In this document: positions 45,201 through 52,931 of the stretch, in pieces
Layout: each line of letters begins with the position of its first letter
How positions within the stretch are numbered: position 1 is the stretch's first letter
Origin: Bosea sp. F3-2
Lineage (GTDB): Bacteria; Pseudomonadota; Alphaproteobacteria; Rhizobiales; Beijerinckiaceae
Assembly: GCF_008253865.1 (NCBI RefSeq)
Contig: NZ_CP042331.1
Coordinates: 6,165,501 to 6,229,500 of the forward strand
Reading direction: 5' to 3'
DNA length: 64,000 nt
Notes under the pieces: generated by a model
Databases searched by the model: none
Told to the model about the DNA's origin: nothing
What the model saw: only the letters and a program-made list of their open reading frames with translations
Program-made: the position numbers and the translations under genes

Positions 45201-46895
45201 TTCGACCAGGCGGTCAACGCGACCTATGCCGGCGTGATTTCGGGCAGCGGCAGCTTCGCAAAGGCCGGCGCGGGCCTGCTGACCCTGACCGGCAACTCCT
45301 CCGCCTTTGCCGGAACGACCACGATCGAGAGCGGCACGCTTGCAGTCAACGGCTCACTCGGCGGCACCGTCGACGTGCTGGCCGGCGGCCGCCTGCAAGG
45401 CAGCGGCGTGGCGAGCAATGTGAACGTTTCGGGCACGATTGCGCCAGGCAACTCGATCGGCACACTGAACATCGCCGGAAACGTCATCTTTGCGGCGGGC
45501 TCGATCTACGAGGTCGAGGTGAACGCAGCGGGGCAGTCGGACAAGATCGTCGCCAGCGGCACGGCGACCATCGCCGGCAGCTCGGTCAAAGTGCTGGCCA
45601 ACATGGGCAACTATGCGCCGCAGACCCAGTACACGATCCTCACTGCCAATGGCGGCCGGAGCGGCACCTTCAGCGGCGTGACCTCGAACCTCGCCTTCCT
45701 CGATCCCTCGCTCAGTTACGACGCCAACAACGTCTATCTGACGCTGACGCGGAATGTCGTCAGCTTCCAGAACGTCGGCCTGACCCCGAACCAGATCGCC
45801 ACCGGCGGCGGCGTCGAGAGACTTGGGGCAGGCAACCCGGTCTACAATGCGGTGCTGAACCTGTCGGCTCCGCAGGCGCAGTACGCCTTCGACCAGCTCT
45901 CGGGCGAGATCCACGCTTCGGCGAAGTCGGCGCTGGTCGAGGATAGCCGCTTCATCCGCAACGCTATCAACGACCGCATCCGTGCGGCCTTCGACAGTGC
46001 CGGCGCCGCGAAGGGCATGGTCACGACCTATGTCGACGGCAAGCCGGTTGCGGTCGCCGCGACGACGGATCGTCTGGCGGTCTGGGGCCAGGGCTTCGGC
46101 TCCTGGGGGCACACCAATGGCGACGGCAATGCCGCGCGCCTCAACCGCTCGACCGGTGGATTCTTCATCGGCGCGGATGCGCCGGTGTTCGACAGCTGGC
46201 GCTTCGGCGCGGTCGCGGGCTACAGCCGCGTCAGCTTCGACGTGAAGGACCGTCACTCCTCCGGCTCGAGCGACAATTACCATGTCGGCCTTTATGGCGG
46301 CACGAACTGGGGTGATCTCGCCTTCCGGACCGGCGCCGCCTACACTTGGCATGACGTCTCGACCTCACGGAACGTGATGTTCCCCGGCTTCGGCAATGGC
46401 CTGAAGGGCGACTACAACGCCGGCACGGCGCAGGTCTTCGGCGAGCTCGGCTACGGCTTCACCATGGGCGCGACCCGGTTCGAGCCCTTCGCCAACCTCG
46501 CTCATGTGAGTGTCCATACCGATGGCTTCACCGAGAGGGGCGGGGCGGCTGCGCTGACCAGCCAGGGGGCCACGACGGATGCGACCTTCACGACATTGGG
46601 CCTTCGCGCCTCGACCACCTTCGACCTCAACGGCGCGGCTGTGACGGTCAAGGGCATGGCAGGCTGGCGTCACGCCTTCGGCGATGCGACGCCGCTCTCG
46701 ACGATGCGCTTTGCCGGTGGCGGCGACGCCTTCTCGACCGGCGGGGTTCCGATCGCGCGCAATGCGGCGGTGGTTGAAGCCGGCCTCGACTACGCACTCT
46801 CGCCAAACGCGACGCTCGGCGTCACCTATGGCGGCCAGTTCGGCTCAGGTCTCTCCGACCAGTCCGCTCGCTTCAACCTCAATGTCACGTTCTGA
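39219..46895 (+). CDS. Giant autotransporter adhesin with beta-strand repeats
   Basis: A 2,558-residue protein. GTG 39219 leads to a Sec signal ('VVVASLAAALANSVAPLAL...GPALA', cleavage before DSIGQ). A Gly-rich segment (about residues 60-260) follows, then a passenger of autotransporter-associated beta-strand repeats ('GTGTLTLSGINTYTGGTT' type) which includes two sets of four nearly identical 68-residue repeats. The last 270 residues are the autotransporter beta-domain ('VWGQGFGSWGHTNGDGN' to the terminal NLNVTF, ending in Phe). It is exported by the Sec and type V routes. The open frame extends upstream to 38589 without a signal sequence, so I did not use it. Confidence 0.88.
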   Translation: MSAVRISEARASRSALRVPASGVVVASLAAALANSVAPLALILAAGPALADSIGQNGGTGGNAPNYSTAGSGASAGLAGDGSTTGSNGGGGSTGGSGNRGGSGGGSDGGGGGGGGYGLGAGGGGGGAGGAGLTLTTDLTNNATIKGGNGGDGGSGSANYAQSWNYAGGGGGGGGGSGLIVTTGASLANSGVIAGGKGGGGAAVVGPGITNPFADFSGNGAGGNGGNGITATASSGLTITNSGTIQGGGGGTDFLNSQPYRPQAGGYGIIGQNLTIINSGSIQGGARGGAGGLSGNLSSAIVITGGTNSVTALTGSNIGVIELVGGSTEISGTYNNVLNANAGVMLALGAAGNATGFTSLNNAGGTINIGDGNMLSAGTIWNAGGGIINLGTGATLFGTGNTLNNDATINVGTDGVVMDNGDINNNAGGIINFNGPGGTAILSPGAGYNVNNSGQIKVLGGDVDVQTSNINNQGNGSVSLTGGDMFGVSTFTNSGAATLNIGAGRKLSLQILAFNGGSISGTGTIEAANAFNLWGDGTVGATLSGAAQLTRGGPGTTILTGSHSYTGGTTINAGILQLGTAGTAGSIQGQINVNGAGTFTVTNTTTTGIIGITNTGTTNFQNGTSAGSTTITNSGELYFYNTSSAGSAVATNNNVLEFHDTSSAGGSNITNNSNLLFYNDSLAGTATIANNSGFLNFHNASSAANASITNGATLSFYDTSTAGGASMTNNSDLTFYDASGAGSSAITNNGTLTFRSTSAAGNARMINNSSLVFLHNSNAGGAEIINGSAGTVDFSGSTGAASDKKLTAGSIAGGGSYLLGANELTAGSNNLSTEVGGVISGTGGSLVKTGTGTLTLSGINTYTGGTTINGGTLQLGNGGMSGSILGDVVNNGVLAFNRSDAVTFSGAISGSGAMQQIGTGTTILTGNSGYTGGTTISGGTLQLGSGGKSGSIVGDVANNGTLAFNRSDAMTFSGAISGSGAVQQIGTGTTILTGNSGYTGGTTISGGTLQLGSGGTSGSIVGDVANNGTLAFNRSDTATFSGAISGSGAVRQIGTGTTILTGNSGYTGGTTISGGMLQLGSGGTSGSIVGDVVNNGTLAFNRSDAMTFSGDVSGSGMVRQTGAGTTILTGTNTYAGDTLVSGGRLQFGDGSAGGSSNNLGGNLIVAGGTLAIQTSATLGVAQVATFGDNTTLSIGATAGGPSLTADSLMLGTGVAFNLSGVSDASQLDKVLIDTRNGFDGDFGTVTVGGFSGTVDYLTLSTHISADHLQYLASFGLSWTANNNLAHGTFTLTNPSDTFTVGVALTDRAANPVTGWDGRSLTKAGSGTLVLSADNSYTGGTVISGGTLQLGNGGMSGSILGDVVNNGVLAFNRSDAVTFSGAISGSGAMQQIGTGTTILTGNSGHTGGTTISGGTLQLGSGGTSGSIAGDVANNGTLAFNRSDAVTFSGAISGSGAVRQIGTGTTILTGNSGYTGGTTISGGTLQLGSGGTSGSILGDVANNGTLAFNRSDTATFSGAISGSGAVRQIGTGTTILTGNSGYTGGTTISGGTLQLGSGGTSGSILGDVANNGVLAFNRSDAVTFSGAISGSGAVRQIGTGTTILTGTNSYFGDTTVSAGRLQFGNGSAGGSNALGGNLTVNSGTLAIQTPATVSLEQAATFADGTALSIVAGSNGPALSARSVTIGNGVAFNLSGISDAGQLDKVLIDTRLGISGDFAPVTVGGFSGTVDYLTMSTRKSGDGLQYLASYGLSWTAGNNLAHGTFTLTNPSDTFTVGVALADRAANLATGWNGTSLIKAGAGTLTLTSDNTYTGGTTIAGGVLSVSRDANLGAATGGLSFTGGALSTMASFDTARTVSLTQAGRFDVAANTELGLTGIVSGSGDLIKQGGGTLRLDNGANAYGNTLVTAGTLIGNARSISGNVSNAGTVVFNQATDAAFAGDIGALNGSRGAMIKRGAGVLSLTGMSSLDWKIEAGGLATSAERFGGNAALGSGASLRFDQAVNATYAGVISGSGSFAKAGAGLLTLTGNSSAFAGTTTIESGTLAVNGSLGGTVDVLAGGRLQGSGVASNVNVSGTIAPGNSIGTLNIAGNVIFAAGSIYEVEVNAAGQSDKIVASGTATIAGSSVKVLANMGNYAPQTQYTILTANGGRSGTFSGVTSNLAFLDPSLSYDANNVYLTLTRNVVSFQNVGLTPNQIATGGGVERLGAGNPVYNAVLNLSAPQAQYAFDQLSGEIHASAKSALVEDSRFIRNAINDRIRAAFDSAGAAKGMVTTYVDGKPVAVAATTDRLAVWGQGFGSWGHTNGDGNAARLNRSTGGFFIGADAPVFDSWRFGAVAGYSRVSFDVKDRHSSGSSDNYHVGLYGGTNWGDLAFRTGAAYTWHDVSTSRNVMFPGFGNGLKGDYNAGTAQVFGELGYGFTMGATRFEPFANLAHVSVHTDGFTERGGAAALTSQGATTDATFTTLGLRASTTFDLNGAAVTVKGMAGWRHAFGDATPLSTMRFAGGGDAFSTGGVPIARNAAVVEAGLDYALSPNATLGVTYGGQFGSGLSDQSARFNLNVTF
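41076..41640 (+). repeat. Short degenerate repeats in the passenger
   Basis: About nine copies of a 60-bp, 20-residue unit with consensus xxSxAGxAxITNNxxLxFxx (for example 'TSSAGGSNITNNSNLLFYN'). They diverge more than the 204-bp units and look older. Confidence 0.8.
41826..44063 (+). repeat. Nested repeats: 4 + 4 copies of a 204-bp unit in a 1,422-bp super-repeat
   Basis: Units start at 41826, 42030, 42234 and 42438, then at 43248, 43452, 43656 and 43860; every step is 204 bp (68 residues, 'GTLQLGSGGTSGSI...'). The second block is offset from the first by exactly 1,422 bp, and the 606 bp behind each block (RLQFG.N.., KVLIDTR, 'GTVDYLT', 'NPSDTFTVGVAL') are also duplicated. The first units of the two blocks resemble each other more than their neighbours, which supports block duplication. 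Confidence 0.93.
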
Positions 46896-46914
46896 ACTGG
46901 AAACTGAGTTGACT

Positions 46915-47702
46915 GTGACCAAAGACACGCAAGCAGGGACAGGGACGTCGGCGCTTCCACTCTTCTACAGAGACCCCGTGCTCCTGCGCTTTGAAGACCA
47001 CAGCGATGTGGGTCTCGCACCGTCCACCATTTTCGGGTTTGCGAGCGAGGCCGTCGCCGTTCCCCTTTGCATCGGCGCGTTTTGCCCTCGCCATGCGCCA
47101 CTCTCCGATCGTCTTCGCGACGGATGGCGTGGCTTCGCCGCTTGCCGTTGTCGGCATCCGGCAAGGGCGCAACCTCTTCATCGAACGCGATGGGGGATGG
47201 CGCGCGCAGCCATGTTCCGGCCTATGTGCGCCGCTACCCCTTCATCGGGAGCGAGGCACCCGACAAGGCGCAGCAGCTGCTGGCCATCGACCGGAAGTCA
47301 GACCGCTTTGTTGCTTCGATATCGACGCGATCGGACGCGGAAGCGCCTGTTCGACGGAGAAGGCAAGCCAACTTCGACGGCGCAGGCGGCCATGGCCTTC
47401 TGCCACGCCTACCATGTCGTTGTCGTCAGCACGCTCGCGTTCGCCAGAGCGCTTGGCGAGGCGAAGCTGCTCATGCCGAACCAGTCCAGATACAGTTTCC
47501 CGATGGCGCCCAACAGATGCTGAACGGCTTCTGCGCGGTGGATGAGAAGGCATTCCGGGCGTTGCCCGCTAGGACCGTCACCGACTGGCACGCGAAGGGC
47601 TGGCTCGATCTCGCCACGCTCCACCTTGCTTCGCTTCAGAGCTTTCAGGGTCTGCTCGATCTCAATGCGCAGCGCGCAAACGAACGAAAGGCGCTCGCAT
47701 GA
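46915..47702 (+). pseudogene. sapC-family gene broken by several frameshifts
   Basis: Segments of a SapC protein appear in order but in changing frames: 'PLFYRDPVLLRFEDHSDVGL' and 'FGFASEAVAVPL' (about 46950-47083); 'RHSPIVFATDGVASPLAVVG' (47095-47200); 'YVRRYPFIGSEAPDKAQQLL' (47215-47305); 'LFDGEGKPTSTAQAAMAF' (47345-47480); 'VQIQFPDGAQQMLNGFCAVDE' truncated to the stop at 47702. At least four frame changes are needed. The start GTG 46915 follows the autotransporter by 20 bp, and the last segment overlaps the IalB start (ATGA), so the operon layout is intact while the protein is not. Confidence 0.82.
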
Positions 47703-48361
47703 TGAGCAGCAAGGTCCGCTTCTTTGGAACCGGCTCGGTGGCCGTATTGGTGATCGCTGCGGGCATGACAGTGTATATGGTGCCGGGCGTCGCCGTCTCG
47801 ACGCCGAGCCAGGCGGCTTCGATCACCGACAGCCACGACGATCCCGCCCCGCAACGCTTCGAACTCGCACAGGCCCAATCCAGTGGTCAACCGGCTGGCG
47901 GGGCCACTGCGTCCGGTCTTCCCGGTGGGGCATCCTCGCTGAACGAGACCTACAAGGACTGGCGTGCCACCTGTGCGCAGCAGGGCAATCAGAAGCGTTG
48001 CGTGCTGTCGCAGGTTCAGGCGCAGCAGAACGGTCAGCGGGTGCTCGCCATCGAGCTCGACGCGCCGAACGGCAACACCGTGTCGGGGACGCTGGTCCTG
48101 CCGTTCGGCCTTGCGCTCGACTCCGGCGTGACCTTCCAGATCGATGACAAGCCTGCGATGCAGCCGCTGCGCTTCCGCACTTGCGTGCCGGCTGGTTGCC
48201 TCGTTTCAGTGACCTTCGAGGCCCCAATGCTGGTCGCGCTGCGCGCGGGCACGGGGCTGAAGGTGAGGGCTGTCGCCGATGGTGGTGGCGCCACGCCATT
48301 TTCGATCTCGTTGCAAGGCTTCGCTGCCGCCCTCGACCGCATGGCGGTGCTGTCGCGTTGA
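47699..48361 (+). CDS. Invasion-associated locus B (IalB) family protein
   Basis: A 220-residue protein. A hydrophobic N-terminal segment (about 10-30) acts as a signal or anchor, followed by a Gln/Ala/Gly-rich linker and the IalB domain (about 82-215): 'LNETYKDWRATCAQQGNQK', 'CVLSQVQ', 'RFRTCVPAGCLVSVTFEAP'. The Cys pairs are typical. In Bartonella IalB is linked to erythrocyte invasion; in other Hyphomicrobiales its role is open. It is the last gene of the autotransporter operon. Confidence 0.88.
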   Translation: MMSSKVRFFGTGSVAVLVIAAGMTVYMVPGVAVSTPSQAASITDSHDDPAPQRFELAQAQSSGQPAGGATASGLPGGASSLNETYKDWRATCAQQGNQKRCVLSQVQAQQNGQRVLAIELDAPNGNTVSGTLVLPFGLALDSGVTFQIDDKPAMQPLRFRTCVPAGCLVSVTFEAPMLVALRAGTGLKVRAVADGGGATPFSISLQGFAAALDRMAVLSR

Positions 48362-48883
48362 ATTCGGAGCTGATCGATCCGCGCGTACCGGTGAGCGGCG
48401 ACGGCGATTCGCCGGCGGATTGAGGGGACGCTACGCTGTGCGACATCCACCATGGTCGGGCGGGTTCCGTAAACGAAGCAGATGTCGCACGGAGCTGTGG
48501 ATGGGGCGTGGGAAGTTCTCAGGCTAGGTCCCTGAGAGTGGGCTGCGCCGGATAGGCTCAGGACAGCAGCTCATTGATGCGGCTGTTGGGATGCCTGTTG
48601 ACGAAAGGATTGAGCAGGAGCCGGCCAAACATAGTGAGGAGGCTAGCTGACCCCTTGCCGACGCTCAATGCTCCGAAACGTGTTGGATGTCCGGTTCTGG
48701 GCATACATTCAATGTCTGGTCATGGCGCAGCCGAGACGCGGCCCATGAAAACAATGACCTTGGCTCTGGGCTGAATGACTGAACCCCAGAGCCCGAACAG
48801 CTTCTCGAAAAAGTTCTTCTGGCGCTCGGCGCGCTGCCGGAATTAGGGGCGGTGACGGCTGCGCCGATCACCGCTTGCCGGGG
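48362..48883. other. Gene-poor region with a possible transposase relic
   Basis: No supported gene in about 520 bp. On the minus strand around 48560-48610 the frame reads 'NRHPNSRINELLS' then a stop, which resembles the C-terminal end of IS66-type transposases (consensus ...RIDELLPW); this is weak. No terminal repeats are seen. Confidence 0.3.
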
Positions 48884-49486
48884 CTACGGCGAGACGAGCT
48901 CGAAATGCGAGCGGTCCATGTGCTTGTAGCCATGGAAATGACCACCCCACCGGAGCGATACGCCCAATTCACTTGCGGCCTGCTCCAGCGCGTCAGCAAT
49001 CCGGTTCTGAACGTCCGGGTCAAAGATGATCTGTCCCGTCTGATCGAGCGGCCATAGGTCCACTGCCTTGCCCGACCGGTGCGAACTGGCACGTGTCATG
49101 GACCAGCCCCAGGCAACCGCCATGCGTTGCTGTTTGCGGTCACGTCTCCCGGAACCAATCACGAAGCGCAGCCCTGGATTGTCAGCTTGCGCCTTCCGCA
49201 CCACCTTGGCGAGGATCGGTCGGAGGGCGCGAAGGTTCGCCTCGTGATTTGCCAGTGGATTTTGATTCCATGCGCGAAACATCGCGAGTTGATCCCGCCC
49301 GAATTCATCCCGAGCGGGAATTTTCGCGTAGATGCCACCCGGTCCGTATCGCAGCGGATCGACAAAGACGTCCGGCGACGTCCGCAATCTCCTGCCTGGT
49401 TGGCCGTGAACTCCGCTGTCCAGGCCGAAGCTGAAGAGCGCAATGCCCAACAATCTCCAGAGGTAACGTGCCTTTCCACGCATCAT
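48884..49486 (-). CDS. M15-type peptidoglycan endopeptidase/D,D-peptidase
   Basis: A 200-residue protein from ATG 49486 (MMRGKARYLWRLLGIALFS); the longer frame has no start site. An N-terminal signal anchor covers about 9-26. The C-terminal half has the M15 zinc site: 'SSHRSGKAVDLWPLD' (SxHxxGxAxD) and the final 'HMDRSHFELVSP' (His ligand). It resembles the VanY/CwlK group that cleaves peptidoglycan stem peptides. It is 177 bp downstream of the GGDEF-EAL gene. Confidence 0.82.
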   Translation of the reverse strand: MMRGKARYLWRLLGIALFSFGLDSGVHGQPGRRLRTSPDVFVDPLRYGPGGIYAKIPARDEFGRDQLAMFRAWNQNPLANHEANLRALRPILAKVVRKAQADNPGLRFVIGSGRRDRKQQRMAVAWGWSMTRASSHRSGKAVDLWPLDQTGQIIFDPDVQNRIADALEQAASELGVSLRWGGHFHGYKHMDRSHFELVSP

Positions 49487-49663
49487 GGCCCGTACAATCG
49501 CAGTCCCATGGTGCCAAAGGAAGGCAGGGCCGCTTGAGTTTGAGTTCAGGCAAAGTCGAGCGCCCGCGAAAGGAGCAGACCTCCGTCGACCCGGTCTGGA
49601 ATGTCCGCTTCGCGCCAATGAGCCCGCGTCCGCACCTGGCGCAACGCGACCCCAACCCCACCG

Positions 49664-52060
49664 TCAGACAGCGAGCCGGATCTTCTCCAATCGGGCAAAG
49701 GCCTGCGCGATGTTTTGCGCAGTGGTTGGCTGCCCAAAATAATAGCCCTGCACCTCCGTGCAGCCCACCGCCATGACGGCCTCCAGCTGTTCGCGGGTCT
49801 CTACCCCCTCGGCAGTCGTGGTTATGTCCAGGCTCTGACCCAGATTGGCGATCGAGGTGACGATGGCGCGACAATCCTCCTGCCTCACCATGTCTTTGAC
49901 GAAGGTTCGGTCGATCTTGATCTTGTCGAAGGGAAAGCTGCGCAGATAGCTAAGCGACGAGAAGCCGGTGCCGAAATCATCCATGCATGTGCGGATGCCG
50001 AAGCCGCGCAATTTGTGGAGGGTCGCCAGCGTCGCGTCGCTGTCCTGGAGCAGCACGGATTCTGTGATTTCCAGTTCTAGCCGGTCCGCCGGAAGCTGAG
50101 TGGCGGCCAACGCGCTGAACACGGTTTGGGTGAAGTCGGTGTTGCGCAGCTGGACGGCCGACAGGTTGACGGATACGTGCGTGCCGTTCGGCCATTGGGT
50201 GGCATCGGCACAAGCTCTCCGCAGGACCCATTCGCCGATCGCGACGATGAGTCCCGTTTCCTCCGCGACGGGAATGAACTCGTCGGGCGAGACACGGCCG
50301 CGCCCGGGATGATCCCAGCGCAGCAAGGCCTCGAAACTGACGATCTCCATCGATTTCAGGTCGACGATCGGCTGGTAATAGACTTCGAGCTCATCGTCCT
50401 GAAGCGCGTGGCGGAGCGCGTCTTCCAAGGCGCGACGAGCATCGATCTGCTCTTCCATCAGCGTTTCATAGAAGCAGTAGGTGCCGCGGCCGGTGTTCTT
50501 TGCTGCGTACATCGCCATGTCGGCATGGCGAAGGAGCGAGTCGCAATCGTCTCCGTCCTTGATGGCCAGCGCGATGCCGATGCAGGTGCCGATTCTGATC
50601 TCATGGCCGGCGATGGAAAAGGGCTGCCCCATGCGTTCGACGATTCGACCGGCGATCCGGCGAAGCTCGTCGAGGGTGGGCCTCCCCCTGCAAAGTACGG
50701 CGAATTCGTCGCCGCCGAACCGGGAGACGATATCGGTTTCCCGAACCGATTCCTTTAATCGGGCGCCCACCGATTTCAGCAGCGCATCGCCCAGTTCGTG
50801 GCCGAGCGTGTCGTTGACCGCCTTGAACCTGTCGAGGTCGAGATAAAGCACCGCCAGGCTGCAGGACTCGCGGCAATCCTGATCGAGCGAACGCTCGAGA
50901 TGTTCACGAAACAAGGCGCGATTCGGCAGATCGGTCAGCGCATCGTGATGCGCCATATAGGCGATGCGCTCCTCCGACCGCCGGCGCTCGGTGACATCCT
51001 CATAGGTGGCAACCCAACCGCCGTCTGGCATGGGCTGCTGGGACACCGAGCAGATGGTGCCGTCGGCGAGCTCGAACGAGAATGTTGCCGACCGCGGTCC
51101 GGATGCGATCACCTTCTGATGTGCGAGCAAGGCCGAGAAGTGTTCATCATGGATAGCCGCAAGGTTTGCCCCGGGCTTGGTGCTTGCCGCCGATAATTTG
51201 AGGATCTGGCGATAGCGCTCGTTGCAGACGATGAGGCGATGTTCGCCGTCCACCAGAAGCAAGCCCTGCGACATGTTGTTCAAGGCCGCATCGAAGCGCT
51301 GGTTCTGGGTGCGCAGTTCGATGTCGCGAACCACCAGAATCTCGTTTTGCTGCTTCAGGCTCTCGTTCTTGCTGGAGATATCCTCGTTGGCCAGTTCGAG
51401 ATCGTGTTTCGCCTCCTTCAGGACGTCCGTCAGGACATGCATCTTGCGGTGGGCTTCATTGAGCAAGTGGTGGCGAAAGTGAAGCTGCAGGACGAGGCCG
51501 AGCGATATCAGGACGAGCGTGACGATCAGGCCGGAAAAGAACCAATGCAGGCGTTGAAGCTGACGTTGATCGTTGTCGACCTGATCGCCCGAAATGCGGT
51601 TGGCCGTAGCCGCGAGACTCGACATTTTCTGGTCGAGCGACACCAGCCGGGCGCGGATACGGCCCACGTTCTCGTCGTTCAGGTTGTCGACCCAGGGCTC
51701 GATCTCGGTAAGCGCCTGGCGGAATTGGTCGACGGTCGTGCGGCGCTCCGCGCTTTGGTCGACAAACTCCTTGAATTCGCCGGAACTGAGCAGGGTGAGC
51801 CGGTTGAGCAGGATCTGATAGCGCAGCGCCACCTCGTCCGCGTTGACCCCGCTGGAAGGAATGCGGAAGCTCGCGATCCGCTCCTGGAAACGCTCGAGTT
51901 CCACGACGGCCTGACTCGCAAGCCAGGTTATGTTGTAGCGAGCGGTCTGCCTGATGAGATTCTGACGGTCGACGATCAGCTTCGACACGAACAGTGATGA
52001 CAAAACGAGGCCGAGAAGAACGGCCCCGAGAACGATTTCGATTTTCCGCACCTTCAGCAT
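49664..52060 (-). CDS. dcpA: DcpA-like GGDEF-EAL diguanylate cyclase/phosphodiesterase
   Basis: A 798-residue membrane protein. TM1 at about 7-30, a periplasmic domain (31-171), TM2 at about 173-195, a coiled coil (196-250), a PAS domain (about 255-355), GGDEF with intact RFGGDEF (447-453), and EAL with FEALLRW (576-582), DDFGTGFSSLSYL and 'TAEGVETREQL'. Both catalytic halves look intact. The layout and the upstream PruR-like gene match DcpA of Agrobacterium tumefaciens, whose balance of c-di-GMP synthesis and breakdown is set by a periplasmic pterin-binding partner. The symbol is by similarity. Confidence 0.85.
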   Translation of the reverse strand: MLKVRKIEIVLGAVLLGLVLSSLFVSKLIVDRQNLIRQTARYNITWLASQAVVELERFQERIASFRIPSSGVNADEVALRYQILLNRLTLLSSGEFKEFVDQSAERRTTVDQFRQALTEIEPWVDNLNDENVGRIRARLVSLDQKMSSLAATANRISGDQVDNDQRQLQRLHWFFSGLIVTLVLISLGLVLQLHFRHHLLNEAHRKMHVLTDVLKEAKHDLELANEDISSKNESLKQQNEILVVRDIELRTQNQRFDAALNNMSQGLLLVDGEHRLIVCNERYRQILKLSAASTKPGANLAAIHDEHFSALLAHQKVIASGPRSATFSFELADGTICSVSQQPMPDGGWVATYEDVTERRRSEERIAYMAHHDALTDLPNRALFREHLERSLDQDCRESCSLAVLYLDLDRFKAVNDTLGHELGDALLKSVGARLKESVRETDIVSRFGGDEFAVLCRGRPTLDELRRIAGRIVERMGQPFSIAGHEIRIGTCIGIALAIKDGDDCDSLLRHADMAMYAAKNTGRGTYCFYETLMEEQIDARRALEDALRHALQDDELEVYYQPIVDLKSMEIVSFEALLRWDHPGRGRVSPDEFIPVAEETGLIVAIGEWVLRRACADATQWPNGTHVSVNLSAVQLRNTDFTQTVFSALAATQLPADRLELEITESVLLQDSDATLATLHKLRGFGIRTCMDDFGTGFSSLSYLRSFPFDKIKIDRTFVKDMVRQEDCRAIVTSIANLGQSLDITTTAEGVETREQLEAVMAVGCTEVQGYYFGQPTTAQNIAQAFARLEKIRLAV

Positions 52061-52222
52061 GAGACGATCCTCGGAAGGTCCTCCCCAGGTGCGAGAGCAT
52101 TTTCGAGCGAAGTCGACGCCGGTTCGCGTGAAGAAAATGCGATAAAATAAAGGGCTAGGGCATTTTCGCGATTCGGGGAAACGCGAAAAGGTTCTAGCCG
52201 TTCGATAGTGTCGACTTTGCCG

Positions 52223-52747
52223 TCATCGGACAATCAATTTTGAGAGTTGCCAAGCCGATCGGCTGTAGAATTTCTGGCTGCGCAGTTCCGGGTTGCTGTC
52301 GTAAGGGTATACAATGAATAATGGCCCTTTATCGCGAATCGGCATGTATTCGTTATTTCGTTTTAGAGCAAGAATGACATTATATTTGGCAAAGTCGGCG
52401 ATCGGAATTTCAGTCGTATAGTCGTTGAGGGCAATAGCCTGAACGTGGTCGCCCTGGGCGCCGATCAATTTCATCAATTTATCGAGCGAGATTCCCTCGA
52501 ATTTCTGCGGGCCCGTGTACCACGGCGTCGTGGTCTCAAAGGAGACGAGTCCCATCGCCTCGAGGGCGGCGCGGTCGAACTGCGCAGTGTCGCCGTTGTT
52601 GGTCGCCGAGATCTTGCCAGATATCGTGAGGATGACGCTGCCCGTCGGTGCGGCCAATGTCTGTGCGCCAGCCTGCGCTGTCATGAGCAGGCCGAGGGAC
52701 GAGATCGCACCCAGGCAAATTCCACGTCGCAATGCGTCGATTGGCAT
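52223..52747 (-). CDS. pruR: PruR-like periplasmic pterin-binding protein (SUOX fold)
   Basis: A 174-residue protein from ATG 52747 (MPIDALRRGICLGAISS), with GGAG 7 bp upstream. A signal peptide covers about 1-30 ('LGLLMTAQAGAQ'). The mature domain has the sulfite-oxidase molybdopterin fold signature ('FEGISLDKLMKLIGAQGDHV', 'YTTEIPIADFAKYNVIL', 'DKGPLFIVYPYDSNPEL'). It has no Cys, so it lacks the ligand that coordinates Mo in YedY/SUOX enzymes, as reported for PruR. It heads a two-gene transcript with the GGDEF-EAL gene. Confidence 0.78.
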   Translation of the reverse strand: MPIDALRRGICLGAISSLGLLMTAQAGAQTLAAPTGSVILTISGKISATNNGDTAQFDRAALEAMGLVSFETTTPWYTGPQKFEGISLDKLMKLIGAQGDHVQAIALNDYTTEIPIADFAKYNVILALKRNNEYMPIRDKGPLFIVYPYDSNPELRSQKFYSRSAWQLSKLIVR

Positions 52748-52852
52748 AACAGGCTCCAGATCCATCGAGGTTCAAGATCTCGATATCCTGCGTTTAAAAA
52801 CAATTAACGCACGAAATAGGTTGAATTGTTAATAAATTTACCAAGGCCGTCA

Positions 52853-52871
52853 ACCACTTAATAAATGGTTT
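52853..52871. promoter_or_regulatory. AT-rich inverted repeat between pruR-like and folE genes
   Basis: AACCACTTAATAAATGGTT, with arms AACCA/TGGTT and inner TTA/TAA. It is 61 bp ahead of folE and 106 bp ahead of the pruR-like gene in a region much AT-richer than its flanks, a plausible shared operator. Confidence 0.4.
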
Positions 52872-52931
52872 TGAACTTACTAGTCTCCTAGGAACCATCA
52901 CTCCCACCCCGTTGATGCATTTGGACGCGAC

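Noticed and set aside
47067..47702. Intact 211-residue protein in the SapC region
   Set aside because: Only parts of this frame resemble SapC; the missing parts lie in the other two frames, so it is a broken gene.
48560..48680. IS66 transposase C-terminal relic
   Set aside because: Only about a dozen residues resemble the family end, with a stop in place of the final motif and no terminal repeats; kept as a weak note only.
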